64,000 bases of DNA from Paraburkholderia antibiotica. GTDB lineage: Bacteria > Pseudomonadota > Gammaproteobacteria > Burkholderiales > Burkholderiaceae. The notes beneath the pieces are model-generated. The model did no database searches. It had not been told where the DNA came from and saw nothing but the letters and a program-made list of their open reading frames with translations. Of the stretch, positions 1-9,205 are shown in pieces (position 1 is the first letter of the stretch; the number at the start of each line of letters is the position of its first letter). The position numbers were made by a program, and so were the translations under genes. The stretch lies in the NCBI RefSeq assembly GCF_012927125.1, contig NZ_JABBFZ010000024.1:1-64000 (forward strand). The letters run 5' to 3'.

Positions 1-794
1 TGCTGAACACAAGCCGGAAACAACGATTATTCATTTTTTATTTTACCCGTGATGCTGGATGAAGCTCTATGCAACGACTCGTCGCTTCCAATACGTTTCA
101 ACAACTTCAGTCCCCGATGACCGTGGGGCATAGTTTCTCGGATTAATTCCGATTATTTAGGATGCAAAATATCAAGATAAATCGATGACGACCATTAGAC
201 AAATCCGATTCATCGTGAATTTATCTATATTTAATAATTCAAGTTTGCCGATTTGAATATGCTGAATGCATAGAAAGAGGTTTGTATATCCCTCAATCGA
301 TGCTGGCATGAAAGGGATGGCGATCAAGGCGACCACGCCCCCGACCGTTGGCCCGACGATAAATCCGAAGCGCATGAGGGACGCTCCGGATTTGGGAAAC
401 TCCTGTTGATGGTGGACGACGTCAAAGGACGCTGATGCGGCGCGAACGCGCGGCGCGTCGGCAATCGGGATACGGGTGATGTCAGCTTGAAACGTGCCGG
501 CTACGGCGTGGCGGACGGTTGAACCGCGGCCCGTGGCCTGGGCGAGCGCGCCGGGTTTTGCGCGGCTTCGCCGGGCGATGAAGAGGGGTGACCGCCGTGA
601 CTGCGATGACTGCTGTGAGTATTGCGACTGCCGCGACTGCTGTGATTGCTGCGATTGCTGCGATTGCTGCGATTGCGTGAACGGCTCGAATGGCGAGGAC
701 CATTTCCGCTGCGGTTCGCTATCCTGGTCCGTCGTTTTCCGGGGTGTGACGTTTCGATTGTAGCGGGAGTGCGGCGGCTTCGCCTGACGGCATC
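1..794. other. Gene-poor left edge
   Basis: No convincing gene lies here. The first 480 bases are visibly AT-richer than the rest of the left arm. A minus-strand open frame covers 172-798, but its only notable content is a Gln/Ser stretch produced by the tandem repeat at 601-678. It has no recognisable domain and overlaps the end of the permease gene, so I do not call it. Confidence 0.5.
601..678. repeat. Imperfect 9-bp tandem repeat
   Basis: About eight or nine units of period 9 with consensus TTGCTGCGA. The last three full units are identical and the first ones are degenerate (CTGCTGTGA, GTATTGCGA, CTGCCGCGA). Because the period is a multiple of three, it gives a Cys/Asp run on the plus strand and a Gln/Ser run on the minus strand. 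This probably arose by slippage, since no real gene appears to use it. Confidence 0.8.
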
Positions 795-1898
795 TCAAGG
801 CTCACGATGTGTCTCGCACGGCTCGGGTTCCGGCTGGTCCTTGACCCAGCGCCAGAACAGCTGGAAGCCGACCGCGAGCATCACGGGGCCGATGAACAGG
901 CCGATCACGCCGCCCGTCACCATGCCGCCGAGCGCGCCGATCAGCACCACCGGCATCGGTACGGCGACGCCGCGCCCAAGCAGCAGCGGCTTGAGCACGT
1001 TGTCCGCGAGACCCGCGACGAACACGTAGACCGAGAAGACGATCGTCGCGGTGCTGACCCCTTCGGTGACGATCACGAACACGATGACGGGGATCGTGAT
1101 CAAGGTCGCGGGCAGTTGCATGATGCCGATCAGCAGCACGACAAGCGCGAGCAGGCCCGCGCCCGGAATGCCCATCACGACGAACGCGACGCCGATCAGC
1201 AGCATCTGGATGAACGCGATGCCGACCACGCCCTGCGCGACCGCGCGGATGGTGGCCGTGCACAGGTCGGCGATCTGCGGACCGTTCTCGGGTCCGGAAA
1301 TGCGCGAGGCAATCAGCACGGCGCTGCGATGTCCCTTCTCGCCGTGCGCCATGAAAATTCCGGCGACGATCAGCGCGAGAAAAAACACCACCAGTCCCGC
1401 GCCCAGCCCGGTCACGGTGCCGAGCAGCGCCAGCGCCGCTTCCTTCAGGTGGGGCGCGAATCGGTGCACGAGGCCGGTCAGATCGGTCGACGCCTGCGCC
1501 CACGCGTCGTAGAGCCGCTGACCCACCAGCGGCCACGCGGCCACCGATTCGGCCGGCGGTGGAATCCGGAAGTTGCCGCTGCGGAAGATGTCGATTGCGC
1601 GCTCGATCGAATTGGCGACCGCGACGCCCAGCGCGTAGGTCGGCACGAGAATGACCGCGAACGCGACGAGGATGATCAGCGTGGCGATCAGGCCGTCTTT
1701 TCCGGCCAGCGGTCCTCGTAGTCGGACCTGCAGCGGATAGAGCGTAATCGCGAGGATCAGCGCCCAGATCATCAGATTCAGGAACGGGACGAAAACCCGG
1801 AAGCAGAAAATCGCCAGAACCGCCACGAGTCCGGCGCGAATCAGGACGTCGAGCAACTCTCTGGACAATCCTCTTCGGGCAGTGTGCGTGGGCAGCAT
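795..1898 (-). CDS. AI-2E family transporter (PerM/YdiK-like permease)
   Basis: 367-residue polytopic inner-membrane protein of the AI-2E transporter (PerM/TqsA/YdiK) superfamily. Hydrophobic segments begin at about residue 15 and 35, continue as a pair near 60-90, and form a cluster from about 155 to 345, with the central hydrophilic domain typical of the family (about 90-150). The substrate is unknown: few members export autoinducer-2, others are ion or solute exporters. The start is placed at the second ATG (1898) because AGGAGA lies seven bases upstream (1905-1910); an upstream ATG at 1919 lacks such a site. It is transcribed alone, with no obvious partner gene. Confidence 0.88.
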   Translation of the reverse strand: MLPTHTARRGLSRELLDVLIRAGLVAVLAIFCFRVFVPFLNLMIWALILAITLYPLQVRLRGPLAGKDGLIATLIILVAFAVILVPTYALGVAVANSIERAIDIFRSGNFRIPPPAESVAAWPLVGQRLYDAWAQASTDLTGLVHRFAPHLKEAALALLGTVTGLGAGLVVFFLALIVAGIFMAHGEKGHRSAVLIASRISGPENGPQIADLCTATIRAVAQGVVGIAFIQMLLIGVAFVVMGIPGAGLLALVVLLIGIMQLPATLITIPVIVFVIVTEGVSTATIVFSVYVFVAGLADNVLKPLLLGRGVAVPMPVVLIGALGGMVTGGVIGLFIGPVMLAVGFQLFWRWVKDQPEPEPCETHREP

Positions 1899-2123
1899 CG
1901 ATGTTCTCCTCGCAGTCACCGCAAGGGGTGCCCGCCGGACGACGCGCGTGGTTTGCCGGGAGGCTGGGCGGGCCTGTCGCTCACGCCGGCCACCAGGCTC
2001 CGCCGCTCGACCGTCTGGCGCCGCTATCGGACATAGTAGGAGCGCGCGGCCGGTGCGGCCAATTGGACCAAGGTCTTATGTCGCGCGCCGTGCTGTCGTG
2101 GGGGTGGCGTGCTCGCAACGCGC

Positions 2124-3044
2124 TCAGCGCGCCCGCACCGTCCTCGCGTACGACGCGATCATCGTCGCGAACTCCTGCGCGGCGGGCGTCAGCGGAATCG
2201 CCGCGCGCTGCAGCAGGCAGACGTTCTGCTCGATCGCGCGCTCGCGCACGGCAATCGTGGTCAGCAGGTCCGCGAACGGTCCGCGTTGCGCGACGACCGA
2301 CGCTTCGAGCGACAGGCAATCGGTCGCGCCGACCAGATGTAGCGTTTCGTACAGACCCTCGACCGTCGCGACGATCTTCGGCGGCGGCAAGCCGTGGTGT
2401 TCGAATAGCTGGCTGAGCCGGTTCACGTGAGGCGCTTCGGTCAGATTTGGCGAGCGCGTCGTCACCCACGGACAATCGACCAGTTCGGCCAGCGACTTCG
2501 CGCGCGCCCGCGGATGTCCTTTGCGGCACACGATCACCGGATCGGACGGATAGAGCGGCGTGACTGACAGATCGGCGGTATCGGTCTGCTTCGAGACTAG
2601 CCCAACCGCGAAATCGAGCGTGCCTTCGCGGATCCACGAAATCATCATCCGCGACGTGCCGGTGCGCAGATGCACGGCGACGCGCTCGAAGCGCGCGCGA
2701 AACTCCATCAGCACCGGCGCGAACGCGTCGACGAGCGGCTCGGTCGTCATGCCGAACGTAACCTCGCCCGCGTAGTCGCCGCGCAGCTGCCGCACGTCCT
2801 CTTCGGCGCGCTCGCATTCGCCGAGAATCGCGCCGGCCCGCTGCAGCAGCCGCTGGCCGAGCGCGGTCAGCGCGATGCCGCGATTGGTGCGCGTGAACAG
2901 CGTCGCGCCGAGCATCGCCTCGAGGTTCTGCAACTGCTGCGTGATGCCGCTCTGCGCGATGCCGAGCGCGCGCGACGCCGCGCGGATGCTGCCATGCTCG
3001 GCGACCGCGGTGAACGCGCGCAACTGGGAAATCGTCAACGCCAT
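2124..3044 (-). CDS. LysR-family transcriptional regulator
   Basis: 306 residues, the usual LysR length. An N-terminal winged helix-turn-helix (about 1-60, with the motif HGSIRAASRALGIAQSGITQ) is followed by a periplasmic-binding-protein-like effector domain (about 90-295). It is divergent from the periplasmic binding protein gene at 3159 across a 114-bp shared promoter region, the classic arrangement for a LysR regulator and its target. The inferred role is control of the binding protein, the M14 hydrolase and possibly the DapA-type enzyme downstream, with an amino acid or related molecule as coinducer. The inducer cannot be told from sequence. No strong ribosome-binding site is visible before the ATG. 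Confidence 0.93.
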   Translation of the reverse strand: MALTISQLRAFTAVAEHGSIRAASRALGIAQSGITQQLQNLEAMLGATLFTRTNRGIALTALGQRLLQRAGAILGECERAEEDVRQLRGDYAGEVTFGMTTEPLVDAFAPVLMEFRARFERVAVHLRTGTSRMMISWIREGTLDFAVGLVSKQTDTADLSVTPLYPSDPVIVCRKGHPRARAKSLAELVDCPWVTTRSPNLTEAPHVNRLSQLFEHHGLPPPKIVATVEGLYETLHLVGATDCLSLEASVVAQRGPFADLLTTIAVRERAIEQNVCLLQRAAIPLTPAAQEFATMIASYARTVRAR

Positions 3045-3158
3045 GAGGTCGGGACTGGTGATCGGTAAAAGTGATCATGATAGTCCGAATGGGACTTCTT
3101 CGAGGCGCTGCGGCAGCCTACGATCTCGCTGTCCCAATCCGCTCCCACCTCGCCTCCC

Positions 3159-3926
3159 ATGAAAACTCCGCTGATGATTCTCTGCGCCGCGCTGACGTTC
3201 AGCGGCGGCGCGTTGGCCGCCGACCCGAACACGCTGCGCCTCGGCATCGACCCGACCTATCCGCCGATGGACTCGAAGGCGCCCGACGGCAGCCTCAAGG
3301 GCTTCGACGTCGATCTCGGCAACGAAATCTGCCGACGCATCCACGCGCATTGCCAGTGGGTCGAGCTGGAGTTCTCCGGCATGATTCCGGCGCTGCAGGC
3401 GCGCAAGATCGACGCGGTGTTGTCGTCGATGGCGATCACCGAGAAGCGCGAGCAGCAGATCCTGTTTTCGTCGAAGCTGTTCCAGTTCAAGTCGCGGCTG
3501 ATCGCGCGCCAGGGCTCGACGCTCGCGCCGAGCGCCGCCGGGCTCGCCGGCAAGCAGATCGGTGTGCAGTCGGGCACGCAGTTCGAAAGCTATGCGCTGA
3601 AGAACTGGACGCCGCTCGGCGCGCACGTGACCGCGTACAAGAGCCAGGACGAAGTGTTCGCCGATCTGCAGAACGGCCGGCTCGACGGCGCGCTGCTCGG
3701 CACCGTCGAGGCTGACTACGGCTTCCTGCGCACGCCGGCGGGCAAGGGCTTCGCGTTCGTCGGCGAGCCGCTTTCGATGGGCGATCGCGGCGTCGGCATC
3801 GGTTTGCGCAAGGACGAGACCGCCGCGCAGGCGTCGATCAACGCGGCGATCGCGTCGATGCTGAAGGACGGCACGTATGCGCAGATCGCGAAGAAGTACT
3901 TCGACTTCGATCCGTACGGCAACTGA
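3159..3926 (+). CDS. Periplasmic amino-acid-binding protein (ArgT/HisJ-like)
   Basis: 255 residues with a clear Sec signal peptide (cleavage near ALA-AD, residue 20-22) and a complete family-3 solute-binding domain. Recognisable blocks are LRLGIDPTYPPMDSKAPDG, the GFDVDLGNEICRR segment and VLSSMAITEKRE. These resemble lysine/arginine/ornithine- and histidine-binding proteins, so the likely ligand is a basic or amidated amino acid. No ABC permease or ATPase gene is next to it, so it must either share a transporter encoded elsewhere or act as a sensor protein. It is followed 62 bases later by the M14 hydrolase gene and probably shares its transcript. Confidence 0.9.
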   Translation: MKTPLMILCAALTFSGGALAADPNTLRLGIDPTYPPMDSKAPDGSLKGFDVDLGNEICRRIHAHCQWVELEFSGMIPALQARKIDAVLSSMAITEKREQQILFSSKLFQFKSRLIARQGSTLAPSAAGLAGKQIGVQSGTQFESYALKNWTPLGAHVTAYKSQDEVFADLQNGRLDGALLGTVEADYGFLRTPAGKGFAFVGEPLSMGDRGVGIGLRKDETAAQASINAAIASMLKDGTYAQIAKKYFDFDPYGN

Positions 3927-3988
3927 GCTGTCGGCCAGACCCGTCGTTCGATTCAGATTCCTAACCTTATTCCTCAGACTCTCCGTTC

Positions 3989-5113
3989 ATGAACAGGCAA
4001 TCGATCCCGCTTCTGTCGCCGGCTATCGGCACGCATCGCGAGCTGGTGTCGTTTCATTTCGGCCCGACCGACTCCATCGGCGGCGCGCAAAAGATCTATA
4101 TCCAGGCGTCGCTGCACGCCGATGAAACGCCGGCGATGCTGACCACCGTGCTGCTCAAGCGCCGTCTGCTCGAACTCGAACAGGCCGGCGCGCTGAACGC
4201 GCAGATCGTGCTGGTGCCGGTCGCGAATCCGGTCGGGCTCGGGCAGTTCGTGCTGGGGCAGTTCGTCGGCCGTTTCGATCTGGGTAGCGGCAAGAATTTC
4301 AATCGCCACTTCGTGCAGTTCTCGAAGCTGGTCGCGCAGGCGAAAGACGCGCTCGGTGCCGACGCGAACGACAACAAACGCATCGTGCGCGAGCTGCTCG
4401 CGGCCGAACTCGCGCGGCAAAAGCCGCTGACCGAATTCGAATCGCTGCAACTGGCGCTGCTGAAGCTGTCGTGCGACGCCGACGTGGTGATCGATCTGCA
4501 CTGCTCGCTCGAAGCGGCGATGCATGTGTACACGAGCGAGGCCGCGTGGTCCGAGTTCGAGCCGCTGTCGCGCTACCTTGGCGCCGAGGCGTCGTTGCTC
4601 GCGACGGACTCCGGCGCGGGCGCGTTCGACGAAACTCATAGCCTGCTGTGGTGGACCTTGCAGCAGCAGATGCCGGCGAGCCAGCCGGTGCCGACCGGCT
4701 CGATCGCGGTGACGGTGGAATGCCGCGGCCAGCGCGACGTGTCGTACGAAATCGCGCAGCAGGATGCGGACGCGCTCATCGATTATCTGGTGTGGCGCAA
4801 CGCGATTCGCGGCGATGCAAAACCGTTGCCGCCGCTGTTGTCGCCGGCCACGCCGCTCGCGGGCAGCGAGCAGTTCTATGCGCCAGTGAGCGGAATTCTG
4901 GTGCATCGCGCGAAGATCGGCGACACGATCCGGGTCGGTCAGCCGCTGTTCGATATCGTCGATCCGTTGACCGACGAAACCACGACGATCGCGAGCCAGA
5001 CCGAAGGCGTGCTGTACATGCGGCGCGCGATCCGCTTCGTGACGGCCGGCGCGCCGCTCGGTCGTGTGACCGGCACGCGGCCGGTCAGGACCGGCGTGTT
5101 GCTCGGGGCTTGA
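3989..5113 (+). CDS. Succinylglutamate desuccinylase/aspartoacylase family zinc hydrolase (M14-like)
   Basis: 374-residue cytoplasmic enzyme of the AstE/AspA subgroup of the M14 fold. Zinc ligands are visible as H43 and E46 in LHADE and H171 in IDLHCS. An NxR-type substrate-binding element is in GKNFNRHF (about 102-108), and the candidate catalytic Glu is in the later VTVECRG segment. The C-terminal beta domain (about 285-370, APVSGILVHRAKIGD) is typical of this subgroup. It would hydrolyse an N-acyl amino acid or similar amide. Its neighbours, an amino-acid-binding protein and a DapA-like enzyme, suggest uptake and breakdown of an acylated or modified amino acid. The exact substrate is not predictable. 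Confidence 0.88.
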   Translation: MNRQSIPLLSPAIGTHRELVSFHFGPTDSIGGAQKIYIQASLHADETPAMLTTVLLKRRLLELEQAGALNAQIVLVPVANPVGLGQFVLGQFVGRFDLGSGKNFNRHFVQFSKLVAQAKDALGADANDNKRIVRELLAAELARQKPLTEFESLQLALLKLSCDADVVIDLHCSLEAAMHVYTSEAAWSEFEPLSRYLGAEASLLATDSGAGAFDETHSLLWWTLQQQMPASQPVPTGSIAVTVECRGQRDVSYEIAQQDADALIDYLVWRNAIRGDAKPLPPLLSPATPLAGSEQFYAPVSGILVHRAKIGDTIRVGQPLFDIVDPLTDETTTIASQTEGVLYMRRAIRFVTAGAPLGRVTGTRPVRTGVLLGA

Positions 5114-5441
5114 GCGAAGCGAAGCAGCGGCAGCGTGGCGTAAGCCAGGCCGCCGCGAGCGTGGCCGGCACGCGCCGTGCCGCGACGGTGCCGCCGTTGT
5201 GCCGGACTCAGCATGGCAATTCCGTTAAAGCCTCGTCGTACGTTGTTCGCGCGCACCGTCTTCACCCCGCTGCCCTTACTCCTGCCGCGTCACCGCGAGC
5301 CACCTCGCGCGCCATCAATTGTGCAGATTTAATCTCTTTCGATTACGAAAAAGCCCAAGCCCGCGCGTGCCTGAAAGTCGATACTCGTCGTCATACTCAA
5401 CGCGTGTCGGCATGGCCGGCTTTTTGAAGGAGACGGACAAA
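5114..5441 (+). other. Intergenic, no gene seen
   Basis: 328 bases between the M14 hydrolase and the DapA-family gene. I see no coding potential and no strong hairpin. The distance leaves room for a separate promoter for the DapA-like gene, but none is clear enough to mark. Confidence 0.4.
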
Positions 5442-6359
5442 GTGAGCAAGGCGATCCAGTGGAGCGGGGTGTTTCCCGCCGTCAGCACGCAGTTCAAGCC
5501 GGACTTTTCGCTCGACATCGACGCGACGCATCGCGTGATCAGCAACCTCGTGGAGGACGGCGTGTCGGGGCTGGTGGTGTGCGGCACGGTCGGCGAGAAC
5601 ACCTCGCTGAGCACGCCGGAAAAGCTCGCGGTGATCGAGGCCGCGCGCGATGCGGCACGCGGCAAGGTGCCGGTGATCGCGGGCGTCGCCGAGTTCACGA
5701 CCGAGTTCGCGCGGCAGACGGTACGCGAAGCGGCGCGCGTCGGCGTCGACGGCGTGATGGTGATGCCGGCGCTCGTCTATTCCGCGAAGCCGCACGAAAC
5801 CGCCGCGCATTTTCGCGCGGTCGCGACCAGCACCGATCTGCCGGTGATGGTCTACAACAACCCGCCGATCTACAAGAATGACGTCACGCCGGACGTGCTG
5901 ATCGCGTTGCAGGACTGCGAGAACATCGTCTGCTTCAAGGATTCGTCGGGCGATACGCGGCGCTTCATCGATCTGCGCAACGCGGTGGGCGATCGCTTCG
6001 TGCTGTTCGCGGGCCTCGACGACGTGGTGGTCGAGAGCATCGCGGTCGGCGCGCAGGGTTGGGTGTCGGGCATGTCGAACGCGTTCCCGAAAGAAGGCGA
6101 GACGCTGTTTCGCCTCGCCACGCAAAAGCGCTTCGACGAAGCGTTGTCGCTATACCGCTGGTTCATGCCGCTGCTGCATCTCGACGCGCGGCCCGATCTC
6201 GTGCAATGCATCAAGCTGTGCGAGGAAATGCTCGGGCGCGGCAGCGCGGTTACGCGGCCGCCGCGTCTCGCGCTGCAAGTCGACACGCTCGCGGAAGTGA
6301 AGGACATCGTGGCGAAGGCGCTCGCCACGCGGCCGGTGCTGCCCGACGTCGGTCTTTGA
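5442..6359 (+). CDS. DapA-family (DHDPS/NAL) aldolase or synthase
   Basis: 305-residue TIM-barrel enzyme of the dihydrodipicolinate synthase/N-acetylneuraminate lyase superfamily. The Schiff-base lysine is K166 in IVCFKDSSGD, and the catalytic tyrosine is Y138 in VMVYNNPP, at spacings matching E. coli DapA (133 and 161). The GTG start at 5442 is chosen because GAAGGAG (5426-5432) sits nine bases upstream; a longer frame reaches 5319 but its extra residues look non-coding. The family includes true lysine biosynthesis enzymes and many catabolic aldolases for hydroxyproline, sugar acids and similar. The context next to an amino-acid-binding protein and a LysR regulator favours a catabolic role. 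Confidence 0.9.
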   Translation: MSKAIQWSGVFPAVSTQFKPDFSLDIDATHRVISNLVEDGVSGLVVCGTVGENTSLSTPEKLAVIEAARDAARGKVPVIAGVAEFTTEFARQTVREAARVGVDGVMVMPALVYSAKPHETAAHFRAVATSTDLPVMVYNNPPIYKNDVTPDVLIALQDCENIVCFKDSSGDTRRFIDLRNAVGDRFVLFAGLDDVVVESIAVGAQGWVSGMSNAFPKEGETLFRLATQKRFDEALSLYRWFMPLLHLDARPDLVQCIKLCEEMLGRGSAVTRPPRLALQVDTLAEVKDIVAKALATRPVLPDVGL

Positions 6360-6385
6360 GCACCGGACCTTGATGTTGCTGCAAC

Positions 6386-6419
6386 GAGCCTCGTCTGCCG
6401 AAACAGACGAGGCTCGCTT
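6386..6419. terminator. Convergent terminator hairpin
   Basis: Perfect 12-bp inverted repeat GAGCCTCGTCTG / CAGACGAGGCTC with loop CCGAAA, followed on the plus strand by GCTTTCT. It lies between the end of the DapA-like gene and the end of the convergent phospholipase C gene, so it may serve both. Confidence 0.85.
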
Positions 6420-6440
6420 TCTCTAACGCCCGCGCGTCGC

Positions 6441-8609
6441 TCAGCTCGCCGTCAGCACCGGCGCAACCGCCGCCGGATCGCTGATGCTCGGCCGGCCGTT
6501 CTCGACGTGACCGGCGAAGCGGCGCGAGAAGCTCGCGTCGTCGCTGCTCGTCACCGTCAGGTCGTACCAGTGATGGCTCGACGCGAGCACCCAGCCTTCC
6601 TCGAGATGCGCGTTGGCCGGCACCAGCACGCTGCGTGGATGCGCGCCGTACGCGTTGTCGGTCACGCTCAGACGCGCGACGTTGCCGCCGCTGTTGGTGA
6701 ACTTCAGGAACACGTTGCCGTTCGCGACGTCGTATTGCGCGGTCACTTCCGGCTGCGCCGGCGTGCCGTGACCGTGGCCCATCACGTGACCGTTCTGCGT
6801 GCCTTGCGTATTCGCCTGCGTATTCGCCTGGGTGTTGCCCGCGAATTTACGCACGAAGCCGTTCGGGCCGAACACTTCGAACGCGTACACGCCGTTCGTC
6901 GTGCTCAGATCGAAGCTGTCGCTGAGCGACTTGCCGGCTTCGACGGTGTAGCGCCACGGGCCATCGGTGCGGTTCGTCGCGTACACGTAGAAGTGCGCGC
7001 CCTGATGGCCGGTATTGCCGATCGAGATCGTGAACGTGTTCTTGTGCACGTCCGCCGCGCCGTTCACGTGCACCTCGTACGGCAACGCGCGCGCGAAACG
7101 GATGCCGGCTTCCTGCGCATCGACCGGAGTCGGCGTGGCGGGCACGGTCGGCTTCGGCTGCGTCGCGCATTGATTGTCGGCGATGCTCTTGTAGTTGCTG
7201 GTGTCGGGCAGCGCGGGCATCTTCGAGTCCGGCGTGCGGAAGTCGAAGGCCGTGGTCAGGTCGCCGCACACCGCGCGACGCCATGAGGTGATGTTCGGCT
7301 CATGCACGCCGAAACGCGTCTCGATGAAGCGGATCACCGACGTGTGATCGAACACCTGCGAGCACACGAAGCCGCCCTTGGTCCACGGCGACACGATCGT
7401 CATCGGCACGCGCGGGCCGAGGCCGTACGGATAGCCGTCGGCGGTATAGCTGCCGCCGCGCTGCGGGTTGACGACGTTGTGAATCTCGCCGTCGGTCGTC
7501 ACCGTCGACTTGCCTTGCGCGGCCGTGGTCGGCGGTTGCGGCGGCACCATGTGATCGAAGAAGCCGTCGTTCTCGTCATACATGATGAAGAGCACGGTCT
7601 TGCTCCACACCTCGGGGTTCGAGGTCAGCGCATCGAGAATCTGCGACGTGTATTCGGCGCCGTACGCGGGCGTGTATTGCGGATGCTCCGAGTATGCGGC
7701 CGGCGGGCACAGCCACGACACCTGCGGCAGCCTGTTCGCGAGCACGTCGGCCTTCAGATCGTCGATCGTGCGCACGGTCTGCGCGCGCTCGTAGAGCGGC
7801 GAGCCCGGCTGCGCGTTGATGAAGTTCGTGAAGTTCTGCAGGATGTTGGTGCCGTAGTTGCCGTTCAGCGGATCGGCGCCGGTCAGGCCCTGCTGATAGA
7901 TCTGCCACGAAATGCCCGCGGCCTGCAGACGCTCCGGATACGTGGTCCACGACAGCAGCTGATAGTTCGGCGGACCGTCGCCGTCGACCCAGTCGTTGTT
8001 GTCGAGCAGCGGGCCGCCGAAGTTGCCGGTCGGGTCGACCGTGCCGGTCATCAGATACGAGCGGTTCGGGTGCGTCGGTCCCGGCAGCGAGCAGAAGTAC
8101 GCATCGCAAATCGTGAACGCATCGGCGAGCGCGTAATGGAACGGGATGTCGCTACGCAGGTGGTAGCCCATCGTCATGTCGGTCTTGTTGGCGGGCCACT
8201 GGTCGTAGCGGCCGCCGTCGATCGCATACTGGGTCTTGTACCACGAGTGATCGAGATCGCCGACGCATTGCGCGCTGGTCGTCGCGGTGTTCAGATGAAA
8301 CGGCAACACCGGCTTCGTCGGGTCTTCCTTCGACGGCTGATTCCACACCGGCAGACCGCTCGGCAGCGGAATCGGGAAGCGGTCGTTGTAGCCGCGCACG
8401 CCGCGCATATGGCCGAAGTAGTGGTCGAACGAGCGGTTCTCCTGCATGAACACGACGATGTGCTCGACATCGTTGATCGTGCCGGTGCGCGAGAACGCCG
8501 GGACGGCCAGCGCATTGCGGATCGATTCGGGCAATGCGGTCATCGCGGCGGCGGCGCCCGCGGATGAAGCCACGGTTTGCAGGAAACGGCGACGGCTAGT
8601 TGAGGTCAT
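6441..8609 (-). CDS. plcN: Tat-exported phosphocholine-specific phospholipase C
   Basis: 722 residues, close to the known PlcN/PlcH-type enzymes, which cleave phosphatidylcholine or sphingomyelin to diacylglycerol or ceramide plus phosphocholine outside the cell. A Tat signal is at the start (SRRRFLQ, residues 5-11). The AcpA/PlcC-type catalytic domain has QENRSFDHYFG near residue 56-66 and PGPTHPNRSYLMTGT. Two DUF756-type C-terminal beta domains follow, the first beginning PYEVHVNGAADVHKN and the second VTAQYDVANGNVF. They are joined by a linker with a short NTQA repeat and a His/Gly stretch. It is probably exported to the periplasm by Tat and then by type II secretion. The gene symbol is by family resemblance only. 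Confidence 0.93.
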   Translation of the reverse strand: MTSTSRRRFLQTVASSAGAAAAMTALPESIRNALAVPAFSRTGTINDVEHIVVFMQENRSFDHYFGHMRGVRGYNDRFPIPLPSGLPVWNQPSKEDPTKPVLPFHLNTATTSAQCVGDLDHSWYKTQYAIDGGRYDQWPANKTDMTMGYHLRSDIPFHYALADAFTICDAYFCSLPGPTHPNRSYLMTGTVDPTGNFGGPLLDNNDWVDGDGPPNYQLLSWTTYPERLQAAGISWQIYQQGLTGADPLNGNYGTNILQNFTNFINAQPGSPLYERAQTVRTIDDLKADVLANRLPQVSWLCPPAAYSEHPQYTPAYGAEYTSQILDALTSNPEVWSKTVLFIMYDENDGFFDHMVPPQPPTTAAQGKSTVTTDGEIHNVVNPQRGGSYTADGYPYGLGPRVPMTIVSPWTKGGFVCSQVFDHTSVIRFIETRFGVHEPNITSWRRAVCGDLTTAFDFRTPDSKMPALPDTSNYKSIADNQCATQPKPTVPATPTPVDAQEAGIRFARALPYEVHVNGAADVHKNTFTISIGNTGHQGAHFYVYATNRTDGPWRYTVEAGKSLSDSFDLSTTNGVYAFEVFGPNGFVRKFAGNTQANTQANTQGTQNGHVMGHGHGTPAQPEVTAQYDVANGNVFLKFTNSGGNVARLSVTDNAYGAHPRSVLVPANAHLEEGWVLASSHHWYDLTVTSSDDASFSRRFAGHVENGRPSISDPAAVAPVLTAS

Positions 8610-8688
8610 TGAATATCACCTTCTGCGTAAGGGAAGAATAGCGCGTGTCGACGCGCGGGGAGGGAGCGATTCCGTTATGGATTGCTGA

Positions 8689-9030
8689 CTAGTTATTCGC
8701 GCTGTCGCCGGGCGCGTAGCGCATCACCGGGGCGATCTGCTGGCTGTCGGCCGCGAGATTGGCCTGCATGTTCTGCGCGATCGGATCGGACGCCGCGAGC
8801 GCGGGGTTGGCGCTGTTGTTGCCGACGCTGCTGGCGTTGCCGATTGTCGGCGCGGAGGCATCGAGAATCGCTGCTGCTGCGGTTGCCGGTGGTTGCGCCG
8901 CGTCGTTCGCGGCAGGGGCCGTGGTCGATGCGTTGCTCGCGGGAGGCGTGTCGTCCGCGCCGCAACCGTTCAACGTTATCGTGGCAAGCGCGAGCAAGGC
9001 CGCGCTCGCGATGCACCTGGTTGTTCTCAT
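8689..9030 (-). CDS. Small lipoprotein, function unknown
   Basis: 113-residue protein with a lipoprotein signal: hydrophobic residues 7-18 and lipobox LNGC, the Cys at residue 23. The mature part is low complexity, rich in Ala, Asn, Thr and Pro, and ends in a more ordered segment (QQIAPVMRYAPGD). The start is put at the ATG at 9030, because upstream alternatives would add 17 charged residues before the signal peptide. It lies downstream of nothing on its strand and 79 bases upstream of the phospholipase gene, so the two could be cotranscribed. No family is recognised. Confidence 0.6.
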   Translation of the reverse strand: MRTTRCIASAALLALATITLNGCGADDTPPASNASTTAPAANDAAQPPATAAAAILDASAPTIGNASSVGNNSANPALAASDPIAQNMQANLAADSQQIAPVMRYAPGDSANN

Positions 9031-9205
9031 GTCTTCTGCATCCGGTTCGGTGAAAGCGGGTGCAGTCTCCATTCCTTTCAAGAAATAATTGTGAAACGTT
9101 TGCGAGCGGCATAACTTTCGATAATTCGTCAGTTAGCCGAAAGAAAATGGAAAGTAATGGGAAGGTCAATGTTCATCGCAATGCCATTTACGCTATGGTT
9201 TGCGC

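Noticed and set aside
172..798. Minus-strand frame of 208 codons with a Gln/Ser run
   Set aside because: The run is produced by the 9-bp DNA repeat, the frame overlaps the permease end, and no domain or ribosome-binding site is visible.
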